A DNA stretch of 64,000 nucleotides from contig NZ_RSEC01000059.1 of the NCBI RefSeq assembly GCF_003937945.1, forward strand, positions 603,422 through 667,421. Direction: 5' to 3'. Every line of letters starts with the position of its first letter. Within the stretch, counting starts at the first letter, position 1. The position numbers and the translations under genes are program-made. The notes beneath the pieces are model-generated. The model ran no database searches and was not told the DNA's origin. It worked only from the letters and a program-made list of their open reading frames with translations. This DNA comes from Amycolatopsis eburnea. Its GTDB lineage: Bacteria; Actinomycetota; Actinomycetes; Mycobacteriales; Pseudonocardiaceae. This document shows positions 57,071 to 64,000 of the stretch, in pieces.

Positions 57071-57735
57071 CGCGTGCGTACATCAAAAACCGGAATTCAC
57101 CACAATGGCCGCACGAATGCCGGATCAGCGATCTTGTTTTAACTCGCCCGACGCCGTCGCGGGCTACGAATAGGTCCGGTCGAAACACGGCGAGCCCGCC
57201 GATTCCGGAGGGGCGGGCGCCGGGATCGCCGATTCACCCGGTCCGGTTCCTGGAGCGGCCGCGCCCGAGGTGGTCACTGACGGTGACGGTGTGCGGGTGC
57301 GGAAAACGTGGCCCGAGGGGGTAGGTCGAGGCGGAAAACAACGGATCGACCGCGTGCCGCGACGAGCGAATCCGGTCCGTTCCCGCGTCGAAAACCGAAC
57401 GTCCGCCGGCCGTCGCGGCGCCGATCTTCGGGACGCCGCGTGACCGTCGAAACAGTCGAACGCCGCGGGTGACCGGAGTGGAACGGGGGCCGGAAAGTCG
57501 CTGAACCGGCGCGGGAGCGCCACGGCCGTGGCTTGTTTCGTTGGTGATAACACCGTTTCCCCGCTTTCCGTCCGGATCGGTGAACCGGCCGTCCGCCGGT
57601 GCCGGGTGTCGTATTCTTCCGCGCAGCGGAATCACGCTCGGATCACAAAACGGGATTAATATCGAAATGGATGTTTGCCCGGAAGGGAAGCCTTGGTTAA
57701 CGGCTGCCGATCCCGGGTTTGTTCCACCATACCTC
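57071..57735. other. 665-bp gap with no recognised gene
   Basis: Upstream of the LuxR-type gene the same frame stays open back to 57541, but codon usage and the lack of ribosome sites speak against a longer protein. GC falls towards 57600-57770. No other feature was recognised. Confidence 0.4.
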
Positions 57736-57765
57736 TTGTTGGGCAACAAGTTTTACTCCTATTAT
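57736..57765 (+). promoter_or_regulatory. sigma-70-like promoter of a leaderless LuxR-type gene
   Basis: -35 TTGTTG (57736-57741), 18-bp spacer and -10 TATTAT (57760-57765), ending 6 bases before GTG 57772. It lies in the lowest-GC stretch nearby. Transcription would start at or next to the GTG. Confidence 0.65.
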
Positions 57766-57771
57766 CTCCGT

Positions 57772-60603
57772 GTGCGACCGCTCACCGACGGTGCCGAGCT
57801 GCTGGTCGGTCGGGACAGTGAGCTGTCCTGGCTGGTCGCCTGGATCCGTGAAGTGGGCGCCGGCCGCGGGGTCGCCGTGCTGGTGGACGGCGAGCCGGGC
57901 ATCGGCAAGTCCGCGCTCGTGCGGACGGCCTGCGCGGCCGCGACCGACGCGGGCTGCCAGGTGTACTGGGGAGCAGGCGACGAGCTCGGGCAGGCACTGC
58001 CGCTGCTGCCGCTGCTGGACGCGCTGCGGATCACGCCGGCCGCGCGGGATCCCCGCCGCGTCGCCATTTCCAAGCTGCTGCGGGGCGGCGCCGTCGCCGG
58101 CAAAGGGGCCGACCTCGCCGCCCGGGCCGCCGAGCAGCTGATCGCACTGGTGGACGAGCTGAGCCAGGACGGCCCGGCGGTGCTGGTCGTCGACGAGCTG
58201 CAGTGGGCCGATCGCACGACGGTGGCGGTGTGGAGCCGGCTGGCCCGTGCCGTCCGGCAGCTCCCGCTGCTCCTGATCGGCGTCCTGCGCCCGATCCCGC
58301 GCCGCGACGACCTGCGGTCGCTCTTCCGGATCGTCGGGCCGGGCGAACGGTTGCGGCTGGGCCGGCTCGCCGAACCGGCGGTGCTCGAACTGGTGGCGGA
58401 GCTGGCCGGGGGCAAGCCGGGCGCCGAGCTGGCGCGGCTGGCCGCCGGCGCGGCCGGGAACCCGTTGTACCTCACCGAACTCCTCGACGCGCTGACCCGG
58501 AGCTCGTGCCTGCAGGTCGATCCCGCGGGCATCGCGGAGCTGACCGGCGCGGCGACGCCGGACTCGCTGCCCGAGGCCATCGCGGACCGGCTGGGCTTCC
58601 TCCCCGAGCCCGCGCGGGGCGTGCTGCGCGCGGCGGCGCTGCTCGGGGTCGGCTTCTCGGTGGCGGACCTGGTGACCGTGACGAACACCCCGGTCGCGGA
58701 CCTGCTGCCCGCCCTCGACGAGGCCCGCGCCGCCGGGGTGCTCGTGGCCGCGGGCGACGACCTGGAGTTCCGGCACCCGTTGATCCGCACGGCGTTGTAC
58801 GACGACATGCCGACGGCGGTCCGGATCGCCTGGCACCAGGGCGCCGCGTGGGCGCTGGCCGAGGCGAACGCCCCGGTCGAACGGGTCGCGCGGCAGCTGC
58901 TGCCCATGGTGTCCACAACGGACAGTCGGGTGCCGGTGCCCGCCTGGGCCGTGCGGTGGCTGCTCGACGTCGCCACGCCGCTGATCGGTCAGGCGCCCGG
59001 GGTCGCCGTCGCCCTGCTGCGGCGGGCGGTGCGGGACGCGCCGCTCGACGACGCCGTGACCGGCGCGCTGGCCTGCCGGCTGGCCGACGCGTACTTCGGT
59101 GTCGGCAACGTCGCCCAGGCCGAGCGGATCGCCGACCGCGCACTGGATCGCGTGCGCGACCCGGACGTGCGCGTCGACCTGTACACCACGGTCGTCCAGT
59201 GCCGCGCGATGACCGGCCGGTCCGCGGAGTTCCTCAACGAGCTGAACCACGCGCTGACCCAGCCCGGCCTGCAGCCCCGGCACCGGGCCCGGCTCCTGGT
59301 GCTCATCGCGCGCACCCACCGCTACATCGGCGAGGTCGACACCGCCGACCGGGTCGCCACCGAGGCGCTGGAAGAACTCGGCCCGGTCGAGGACCGTTGG
59401 GCGACCGGGTGGGCGCTGCACGTGCTGAGCCTGGTCGCGATGGTGCGGGGCGACTGGGCCGGCGCGCTGCCGCTGTTCGAACGCGCGATGGCCGTCGTGC
59501 GCGGCGATCCCGCGCTGATCGACCTCACCCTGCAGCTGCGCATCAACCAGTCGGTCACGTTCGGCGCGCTCGACCGCTACCCCGAGGCGCACGCCGCCGC
59601 CGCCCAGGCGCGCGAACTGGCCGACCGCACCGGCAGTGTCGTGCGGCTGAGCGAGGCCCAGAGCGCGCTCGGGCAGCTGCTGCTGGGCGCCGGCCGGTGG
59701 GACGACGCGCTGGCCGAGGTCGACGTCGTCGCCGACGACCGCAAGGACCCGGGCGTGGTGTGCTGCGACCACGGCGTCGCCGCGATCATCCACTTCCACC
59801 GCGGCGAAACGGCCGCGGCCCGGGAGCACCTCGACGTCGCGGCGAAGTACTGGGAACGCATCGGCGACCGGGTCGTGGAATCCCTGGTGCGGGCCCGGAG
59901 TCTCGCCTTCGAGTACGCCGGTGCGCCGGAGCGGGCGCTCGCCGTGCTCACCGCGGTGCTGGCCGGCGAAGACGCAGGGGAGGACCTGCTGGGCGACGCC
60001 GTCCGGCTGGCCACGACGATCGGCGACCTGCGGACCGCGACGGACGTCGAAGCCCGGGTCCACGCGCTCGCCGACGGTTCCGCCGTCCCGCACCTCGGCG
60101 CGCTGGCCCTGTACTGCCGTGGCCTGCTCGACCGGGACGGCACGACGCTGCTGCGAGCCGCCGACGGCTACCGCGACGCGGGACGGCCGCTGTCGCGGGC
60201 CAAGGCGCTGGAAGCGGCCGCGATCGCCTTCGCCAAGGCCAAGGAGGAAGACCGCGGTTCGGCGCGCGCCGCGTTCACCCACGCCGTCGACCTCTACGCG
60301 GAGCTGGGCGCGCAGTGGGACGTGGCCCGGCTGCGCGCCCTGTTCCGGGCGTTCGGCATCCGGCGCGGCCCGACGGTGAAGCACCGCCAGGCCACGCACG
60401 GCTGGGACAGCCTCACCCCGACCGAAGGGAGGATCGCCGCCCTCGTGGTCGAGGGCCTCTCGAACCCCCAGATCGCGGCCCGGCTGTACCTGTCCCCGCG
60501 CACGGTCGGCACGCACGTGTCGCACATCCTGAACAAGCTGGGCGTGCACTCCCGCATCGACATCGCCCGGGAAGCCGCCCGGCACCAGTCCGCGTCGGGC
60601 TGA
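57772..60603 (+). CDS. second large ATP-binding LuxR family (LAL) regulator
   Basis: 943 residues from GTG 57772. Walker A VDGEPGIGKSAL (about 38-50), Walker B VLVVDELQWADRTT, a winged-helix/TPR region and a C-terminal LuxR helix-turn-helix with LTPTEGRIAALVVEGLSNPQ and LSPRTVGTHVSHILNKLGV. The start is chosen because homologs begin shortly before LLVGRDSEL and a promoter places the transcript start there; in-frame starts at 57667 and 57541 lack ribosome sites. It ends 4 bp from the convergent MFS gene. Direct targets are not evident. Confidence 0.92.
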   Translation: MRPLTDGAELLVGRDSELSWLVAWIREVGAGRGVAVLVDGEPGIGKSALVRTACAAATDAGCQVYWGAGDELGQALPLLPLLDALRITPAARDPRRVAISKLLRGGAVAGKGADLAARAAEQLIALVDELSQDGPAVLVVDELQWADRTTVAVWSRLARAVRQLPLLLIGVLRPIPRRDDLRSLFRIVGPGERLRLGRLAEPAVLELVAELAGGKPGAELARLAAGAAGNPLYLTELLDALTRSSCLQVDPAGIAELTGAATPDSLPEAIADRLGFLPEPARGVLRAAALLGVGFSVADLVTVTNTPVADLLPALDEARAAGVLVAAGDDLEFRHPLIRTALYDDMPTAVRIAWHQGAAWALAEANAPVERVARQLLPMVSTTDSRVPVPAWAVRWLLDVATPLIGQAPGVAVALLRRAVRDAPLDDAVTGALACRLADAYFGVGNVAQAERIADRALDRVRDPDVRVDLYTTVVQCRAMTGRSAEFLNELNHALTQPGLQPRHRARLLVLIARTHRYIGEVDTADRVATEALEELGPVEDRWATGWALHVLSLVAMVRGDWAGALPLFERAMAVVRGDPALIDLTLQLRINQSVTFGALDRYPEAHAAAAQARELADRTGSVVRLSEAQSALGQLLLGAGRWDDALAEVDVVADDRKDPGVVCCDHGVAAIIHFHRGETAAAREHLDVAAKYWERIGDRVVESLVRARSLAFEYAGAPERALAVLTAVLAGEDAGEDLLGDAVRLATTIGDLRTATDVEARVHALADGSAVPHLGALALYCRGLLDRDGTTLLRAADGYRDAGRPLSRAKALEAAAIAFAKAKEEDRGSARAAFTHAVDLYAELGAQWDVARLRALFRAFGIRRGPTVKHRQATHGWDSLTPTEGRIAALVVEGLSNPQIAARLYLSPRTVGTHVSHILNKLGVHSRIDIAREAARHQSASG

Positions 60604-60607
60604 GGCG

Positions 60608-61780
60608 TCAGACCCCGACCTCCGGCACGTCGTCCTGCCGCCGCACCAACAGCGGACGCGGGCGGCGCACGAACAGCGGACGCGGGACCAGCGACGCCAG
60701 GGTCCGGCTCGTGACGGCGAGGTGCCCGCTCGCCACCTGGCCGGCCAGGACGGCCAGCACCAGCAGCAGCGGGGTCCGCCAGGCGCCGGTGTACGTGTGC
60801 AGCCAGCCGCAGGCCAGCACGCCGAAGCCGGCGATGACGTAGCCGACGCCCTGGACCACCGCGGACAGCGAGAGCGAGCTGTCCTTGCTGCGCAGCGAAA
60901 TGGTGGTCAGCACGAACGCGAGGGACCCCATGCCCGTGCCGGTCGCCGCGGCCCACACCCAGGGCGCGGCCGCGGGTGCGACGAGCAGCCCGGTCACCCC
61001 GATGGCGTTGGGCGTGGCCAGTGCGACGACGAGCAGGGTCTGGTTGCGCCACCGGCGGGTCCAGCCCGGCACCAGCAACATCATGGGCAGCCCCATGGCC
61101 ATCGACAGCGCGAGGCACCCGCCCGCGGTCGTCGCCGGGACGCCCGCGTCGCGCAGGATGCCGGGGAGCCAGCCCATGACCAGGAACGTCACCGTCGAGA
61201 TCAGTCCGAAGTGGATGGTGAGGGCGAACGCGGGGGTCGTCCCGGACGCCGGTCGCGGCGCCGCGAACTCGCCGGGAGTCAGCTGCCAGACGTAGAGGGC
61301 CAGCAGGGCCACCGCCGCCCACAGGCCGAGGGCGACCTGCCACGACGACGAGAGCACCACCGCGGGCGTGACCAGCGCGCCGGCCGTGCTGCCGAGGCCG
61401 AGCCCGAAGGTGAAGGCCGCGGAACCGCGGGCCAGCAGGGGCAGGATGGTGCCGAGGACGGCGATCGCCAGGCACGTCAGCGCCGTCCCGATCAGCAGCT
61501 GGGCCGAGCCGCCGAGGACCCGGCCGCCGAGGGAAAGCACCAGCGCGCCGAGCGCCGCGGCGACGGTCCGGTACGTCCCGACCCGGTGGGCCAGCCACGG
61601 CGTCGCCCAGCCGCCGAGGCCGATCGCCCACAGGGGCAGCGCCACGAGCACCGCGGCGACGAGGTTGCCGGCGACCGAGATGTCCGGCAGCGCCGCGCCC
61701 AGGCTGGTCACGGCCGGGCGCAGGTTGATGGCCAAGAGGAAGATCACAACGGTGGAGACGGTGGTGGTGGCACGCGACAT
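60608..61780 (-). CDS. MFS transporter, CynX/NimT-like
   Basis: 390 residues from ATG 61780, preceded by GAGGAGGAGCG. Twelve membrane segments are predicted, beginning TVVIFLLAINLRPAVTSLGA, the typical N-terminus of the CynX/NimT (cyanate/nitroimidazole) branch. The C-terminal tail is basic (FVRRPRPLLVRRQDD). Members export or import small organic anions and drugs. It is divergent from nothing obvious; the spacer to 61967 is 186 bp. Confidence 0.9.
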   Translation of the reverse strand: MSRATTTVSTVVIFLLAINLRPAVTSLGAALPDISVAGNLVAAVLVALPLWAIGLGGWATPWLAHRVGTYRTVAAALGALVLSLGGRVLGGSAQLLIGTALTCLAIAVLGTILPLLARGSAAFTFGLGLGSTAGALVTPAVVLSSSWQVALGLWAAVALLALYVWQLTPGEFAAPRPASGTTPAFALTIHFGLISTVTFLVMGWLPGILRDAGVPATTAGGCLALSMAMGLPMMLLVPGWTRRWRNQTLLVVALATPNAIGVTGLLVAPAAAPWVWAAATGTGMGSLAFVLTTISLRSKDSSLSLSAVVQGVGYVIAGFGVLACGWLHTYTGAWRTPLLLVLAVLAGQVASGHLAVTSRTLASLVPRPLFVRRPRPLLVRRQDDVPEVGV

Positions 61781-61966
61781 CGCTCCTCCTCGGGTCTCGA
61801 GGTCGGAGCGCCGGGCCCCGTGGAGCAATGCTTCGCGGTACGCGTGGATCAGACATCCGTCAGCTGACGGATGTACGAGTTTTCCTTTCCCCCAACGGTT
61901 TCGGCGTGCGAATGGCCGTGCATCGGCACGGCCGGACGGCGCGCCCGTCGGCTCTTGCAGACGGCG

Positions 61967-62242
61967 TCAGCCCGCCGCCGCCTTCGGCCACCGGGCGGAG
62001 CGCCGGCCGGGCCGGGCGAGCGCGGCGGCGTCCCAGTCGCGGGCGTCGAGGCGCCGCGGCGGCTCGACCACCCGCCGTCGGGGCCCGTGGGGGAGCGTCG
62101 CGCGGTGGCACGGCGGGCAGGCCGGGACGAACGCCCCGGTCGGGCTGCCGGGGAGCGGGACCGAGTTCCCGCGTTCCGCGGTGCCGGTGCAGATGTGGTG
62201 CTCGTGACCGGCCGGGACGCACAAGCAGCGGCACTCGGTCAT
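61967..62242 (-). CDS. small Cys/His-rich protein, DUF6372-like
   Basis: 91 residues from ATG 62242, whose ATGA overlaps the stop of the upstream dehydrogenase gene. The N-terminal half is MTECRCLCVPAGHEHHICTG, then FVPACPPCHRAT: five Cys and four His that look like a zinc-binding knuckle. The C-terminal half is Arg-rich. The overlap implies coupled translation with a 3-hydroxyacyl-CoA dehydrogenase. It resembles small actinobacterial proteins annotated DUF6372; function unknown. Confidence 0.6.
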   Translation of the reverse strand: MTECRCLCVPAGHEHHICTGTAERGNSVPLPGSPTGAFVPACPPCHRATLPHGPRRRVVEPPRRLDARDWDAAALARPGRRSARWPKAAAG

Positions 62243-63090
62243 GGCCGCTCGTAGGTGTAGAAGCCGCGGCCGGTCTTGCGGCCGAGCAGTCCGGCGTCGA
62301 CCATGCGGGCCAGCAGCGGCGGCGGTGCGTAGAGCGGTTCCTTGAACTCTTCGTAGAGCGATTCGGCGACGGCCTTGGTGGTGTCGAGGCCGATCAGGTC
62401 GGCGAGGGCGAGCGGTCCCTGCGGGTGGGCGGCGCCGCGCACGAGGCCTTCGTCGATGGCTTCGCGGGTGGCGAAGCCGGACTCGAACATGCGGATCGCG
62501 GCGAGGATGAACGGGATCAGCAGCGCGTTGACCACGAACCCGGCGCGGTCCTGGCAGAGGATCGCCTGCTTGCCCAGCACGTCCTGGGCGAACGCCCGTG
62601 CCCGGTCGACGGTGGCTTCGGTGGTCAGCAGGCTGGGCACCAGTTCGACCAGCGGCAGCACCGGCACGGGGTTGAAGAAGTGCACCCCGACGACCTGCGC
62701 GGGGCGTTCGGTCGCGGTGCCCAGCTTCATGATGGGGATGGACGACGTGTTGGACGCGAGGATCGCGTCCGGCGCGGTGACGACCTTGTCGAGCCGGCCG
62801 AACAGCTCCGTCTTGACGGCTTCGTCTTCGACGATCGCTTCCACGACGAAGGTGCGGTCGGCGAGGTCGTCGAGCGACTCGGTGACCCGGATCCGGTCGA
62901 GGACCGCGGCGGCGCTGGGCACCTTGCCCTTCTTCTCCGCGCGGGCCAGCGAGGCTTCGAGCCGGCGCCGTCCGGCCGCCACGGCTTCCGGGCTCGATTC
63001 GACGACCACCACGTCGAGGCCCGCCCGGGCGCACACCTCGGCGATCCCGGCCCCCATCTGCCCGCACCCGACCACGCCCACGCGTTCCAT
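62239..63090 (-). CDS. 3-hydroxyacyl-CoA (3-hydroxybutyryl-CoA) dehydrogenase
   Basis: 283 residues from ATG 63090, with AGGTGGCGG upstream. NAD motif VGVVGCGQMGAGIAEVCARA, active-site Ser in LASNTSSIPI, His in VVGVHFFNPVPVLPLVELV, and Asn in GFVVNALLIPFILAA; the C-terminal domain has ADLIGLDTTKAV. Length matches the stand-alone Hbd/PaaH type that oxidises (S)-3-hydroxyacyl-CoA in beta-oxidation or butyrate metabolism. It is divergent from a TetR regulator, with an operator-like palindrome between them. Confidence 0.95.
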   Translation of the reverse strand: MERVGVVGCGQMGAGIAEVCARAGLDVVVVESSPEAVAAGRRRLEASLARAEKKGKVPSAAAVLDRIRVTESLDDLADRTFVVEAIVEDEAVKTELFGRLDKVVTAPDAILASNTSSIPIMKLGTATERPAQVVGVHFFNPVPVLPLVELVPSLLTTEATVDRARAFAQDVLGKQAILCQDRAGFVVNALLIPFILAAIRMFESGFATREAIDEGLVRGAAHPQGPLALADLIGLDTTKAVAESLYEEFKEPLYAPPPLLARMVDAGLLGRKTGRGFYTYERP

Positions 63091-63125
63091 CGCCGCCACC
63101 TCTCTGGGACTCGATACCCTTTCGA

Positions 63126-63140
63126 CGGTACTCAGTACCG
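63126..63140. promoter_or_regulatory. candidate TetR operator
   Basis: CGGTACTCAGTACCG is a perfect inverted repeat around one central base in the 129-bp spacer between the dehydrogenase (63090) and TetR (63220) starts. TACGCT at 63188-63193 may be the TetR -10 box. Confidence 0.55.
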
Positions 63141-63219
63141 GCCGGTAGCTGAAGGCGTGGTTCCCGGATATGACGACCGCCACGCCCTACGCTGGGCCAC
63201 GGCAGGGCGGAGGAAGCGG

Positions 63220-63882
63220 ATGACGGCCAAGGAACGCCTGGTCGAGGCGGCGTTCGCGCTGTTCGCCGAGCGCGGCTACGACCAGACGACGATCGACGAC
63301 ATCACCGAGCGCGCCGGGGTCGGCCGCACGACCTTCTTCCGGACGTTCCGGGCGAAGGAAGACGTGATCTTCCCCGACCACGAAGTGCTGCTCCAGGCCA
63401 TCGATGCCCGCCTGGCCGGCTCGACCGAGCGGACCGCGCTGCTCGCGGTCACCGAAGGCACCCGCCTGGTCCTGCGGCACTACCTCGCCGAAGGGGAGCT
63501 GGCCCGGACCCGGTACCGCCTGACGCGCAGCGTGCCCGCGCTGCGGGACCGGGAGATCTCGGGGTTGCAGCAGTACCAGCGGCTGTTCCGCGGTTTCCTG
63601 CACCGCTGGATGGGCGGCGGCGACGACACGGCGTTGCGGGCGGAACTGATGGCCGGCGCGGTCGTGACCGCGCACAACCACGTGCTGCGCCGCTGGCTGC
63701 GCGGCCGGTCGAGCGACCCGGAGCGGGAGTTCGACGCGGCGATGGCGGAGACGGTGGCCCTGTTCACCCGGCCCGAGGACGACGGTGAAGCGTCCATCGT
63801 GGTCTTCCGGACGACGAAGGACCTGGCCACCGTGCTGCCCGAGCTGAACCGGGTGCTCGGCGAGGGCCTGAGCCCGGCATGA
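63220..63882 (+). CDS. TetR family transcriptional regulator
   Basis: 220 residues from ATG 63220, with GGAGGA upstream. The N-terminal helix-turn-helix reads LVEAAFALFAERGYDQTTID, then ITERAGVGRTTFFRTFRAKE. The C-terminal ligand domain is helical with LMAGAVVTAHNHVLRRWLRG. It probably represses the divergent 3-hydroxyacyl-CoA dehydrogenase operon and responds to an acyl-CoA or similar ligand. It ends 7 bp before the next start. Confidence 0.92.
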   Translation: MTAKERLVEAAFALFAERGYDQTTIDDITERAGVGRTTFFRTFRAKEDVIFPDHEVLLQAIDARLAGSTERTALLAVTEGTRLVLRHYLAEGELARTRYRLTRSVPALRDREISGLQQYQRLFRGFLHRWMGGGDDTALRAELMAGAVVTAHNHVLRRWLRGRSSDPEREFDAAMAETVALFTRPEDDGEASIVVFRTTKDLATVLPELNRVLGEGLSPA

Positions 63883-63889
63883 TGTCCGG

Positions 63890-64000
63890 ATGGCTCCTCG
63901 TCAGCTCCGCCCGCGGCACGTCTGGTTGATCGGCGTCCCGCTCAACCTGCTGCTGGCGATCCCGTGCGCCTACCCGGTCGCGTTCGCGATGCTGGGGACG
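63890..64000 (+). CDS. 5' end of a membrane protein gene, cut by the window edge
   Basis: 37 codons from ATG 63890 are visible: a basic start (MAPRQLRPRHVW) followed by a hydrophobic segment LIGVPLNLLLAIPCAYPVAF. This is the first membrane helix of an unidentified protein. It follows tetR by 7 bp and is probably in the same operon. Confidence 0.6.
   Translation, partial: MAPRQLRPRHVWLIGVPLNLLLAIPCAYPVAFAMLGT

Noticed and set aside
57178..57553. A 129-codon minus-strand frame in the gap before the LuxR-type gene
   Set aside because: No family, signal or ribosome site; composition is Pro/Arg/Ser-rich as in chance frames.
57541..57771. N-terminal extension of the second LuxR-type regulator
   Set aside because: No ribosome site at the earlier starts, low-GC non-coding character, and a good promoter ending 6 bases before GTG 57772.
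62096..62118. CPPCH in the small Cys/His-rich protein as a c-type heme site
   Set aside because: No signal peptide or cytochrome context, and other Cys/His clusters suggest zinc; a single CxxCH is weak evidence.

Overview
The window is chromosomal DNA of a very high-GC actinomycete. Dense short-overlap operons with GTGA junctions, frequent GTG starts, NarL- and SARP-type regulators and a type VII secretion (T7SS/ESX) locus fit the family Pseudonocardiaceae; an Amycolatopsis-like organism is the best guess, made from gene style and not from a marker gene. No rRNA, tRNA, insertion sequence, prophage or CRISPR array was seen.

Left edge (1-5408): a deazaflavin-type oxidoreductase, a PEBP-family protein divergent from a GntR/FCD regulator, a small secreted protein, and an unrecognised 54-residue two-cysteine peptide directly before a large LuxR-type ATPase regulator.

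Centre (5437-40769): one ESX region of about 35 kb. It holds eccE, eccD, eccB, a one-polypeptide eccC with three ATPase modules, mycP, an EccA-like AAA+ ATPase fused to a beta-helix domain, two WXG100-type proteins, several EspC/PPE-like candidate substrates, a split DUF6177-like protein, a YbaB-like protein, and an operon of FN3 protein, MoxR, DUF58 and transglutaminase-fold protein next to a kinase-like protein. The transglutaminase-fold and kinase-fold proteins both lack catalytic residues. The cargo includes a 1263-residue polymorphic toxin whose C-terminus looks like a cytidine-deaminase-fold domain, followed by a SUKH/SMI1-type immunity gene. Two OmpR-type response regulators are embedded here. 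Two copies of an OmpR-style direct repeat lie in front of the FN3 operon and a secreted PE-PPE-like hydrolase, suggesting a local regulon.

Right third (40796-64000): a histidine kinase with an unusual response-regulator/SARP fusion; an ABC exporter divergent from a second kinase/regulator pair; a Tat-secreted esterase behind a CebR-like box; a MerR regulator with a textbook 19-bp-spacer operator plus an SDR enzyme; an alpha/beta hydrolase divergent from an ArsR-like regulator; a flavin monooxygenase; a secreted beta-rich protein; a ketosynthase-III-fold protein with a Ser/His/Asp set in place of Cys/His/Asn; an orphan ABC binding lipoprotein; a second LuxR-type ATPase regulator; an MFS exporter; and a 3-hydroxyacyl-CoA dehydrogenase divergent from a TetR regulator.

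Two structural themes stand out. First, at two gene junctions (DUF58/transglutaminase-fold and kinase/regulator) the downstream gene's start region has been tandemly duplicated into an open relay ORF joined to both neighbours by GTGA overlaps. Second, two families of long palindromes sit at gene 3' ends, mostly between convergent genes, and one pair shows compensatory base changes. Several genes also appear to be transcribed leaderless.
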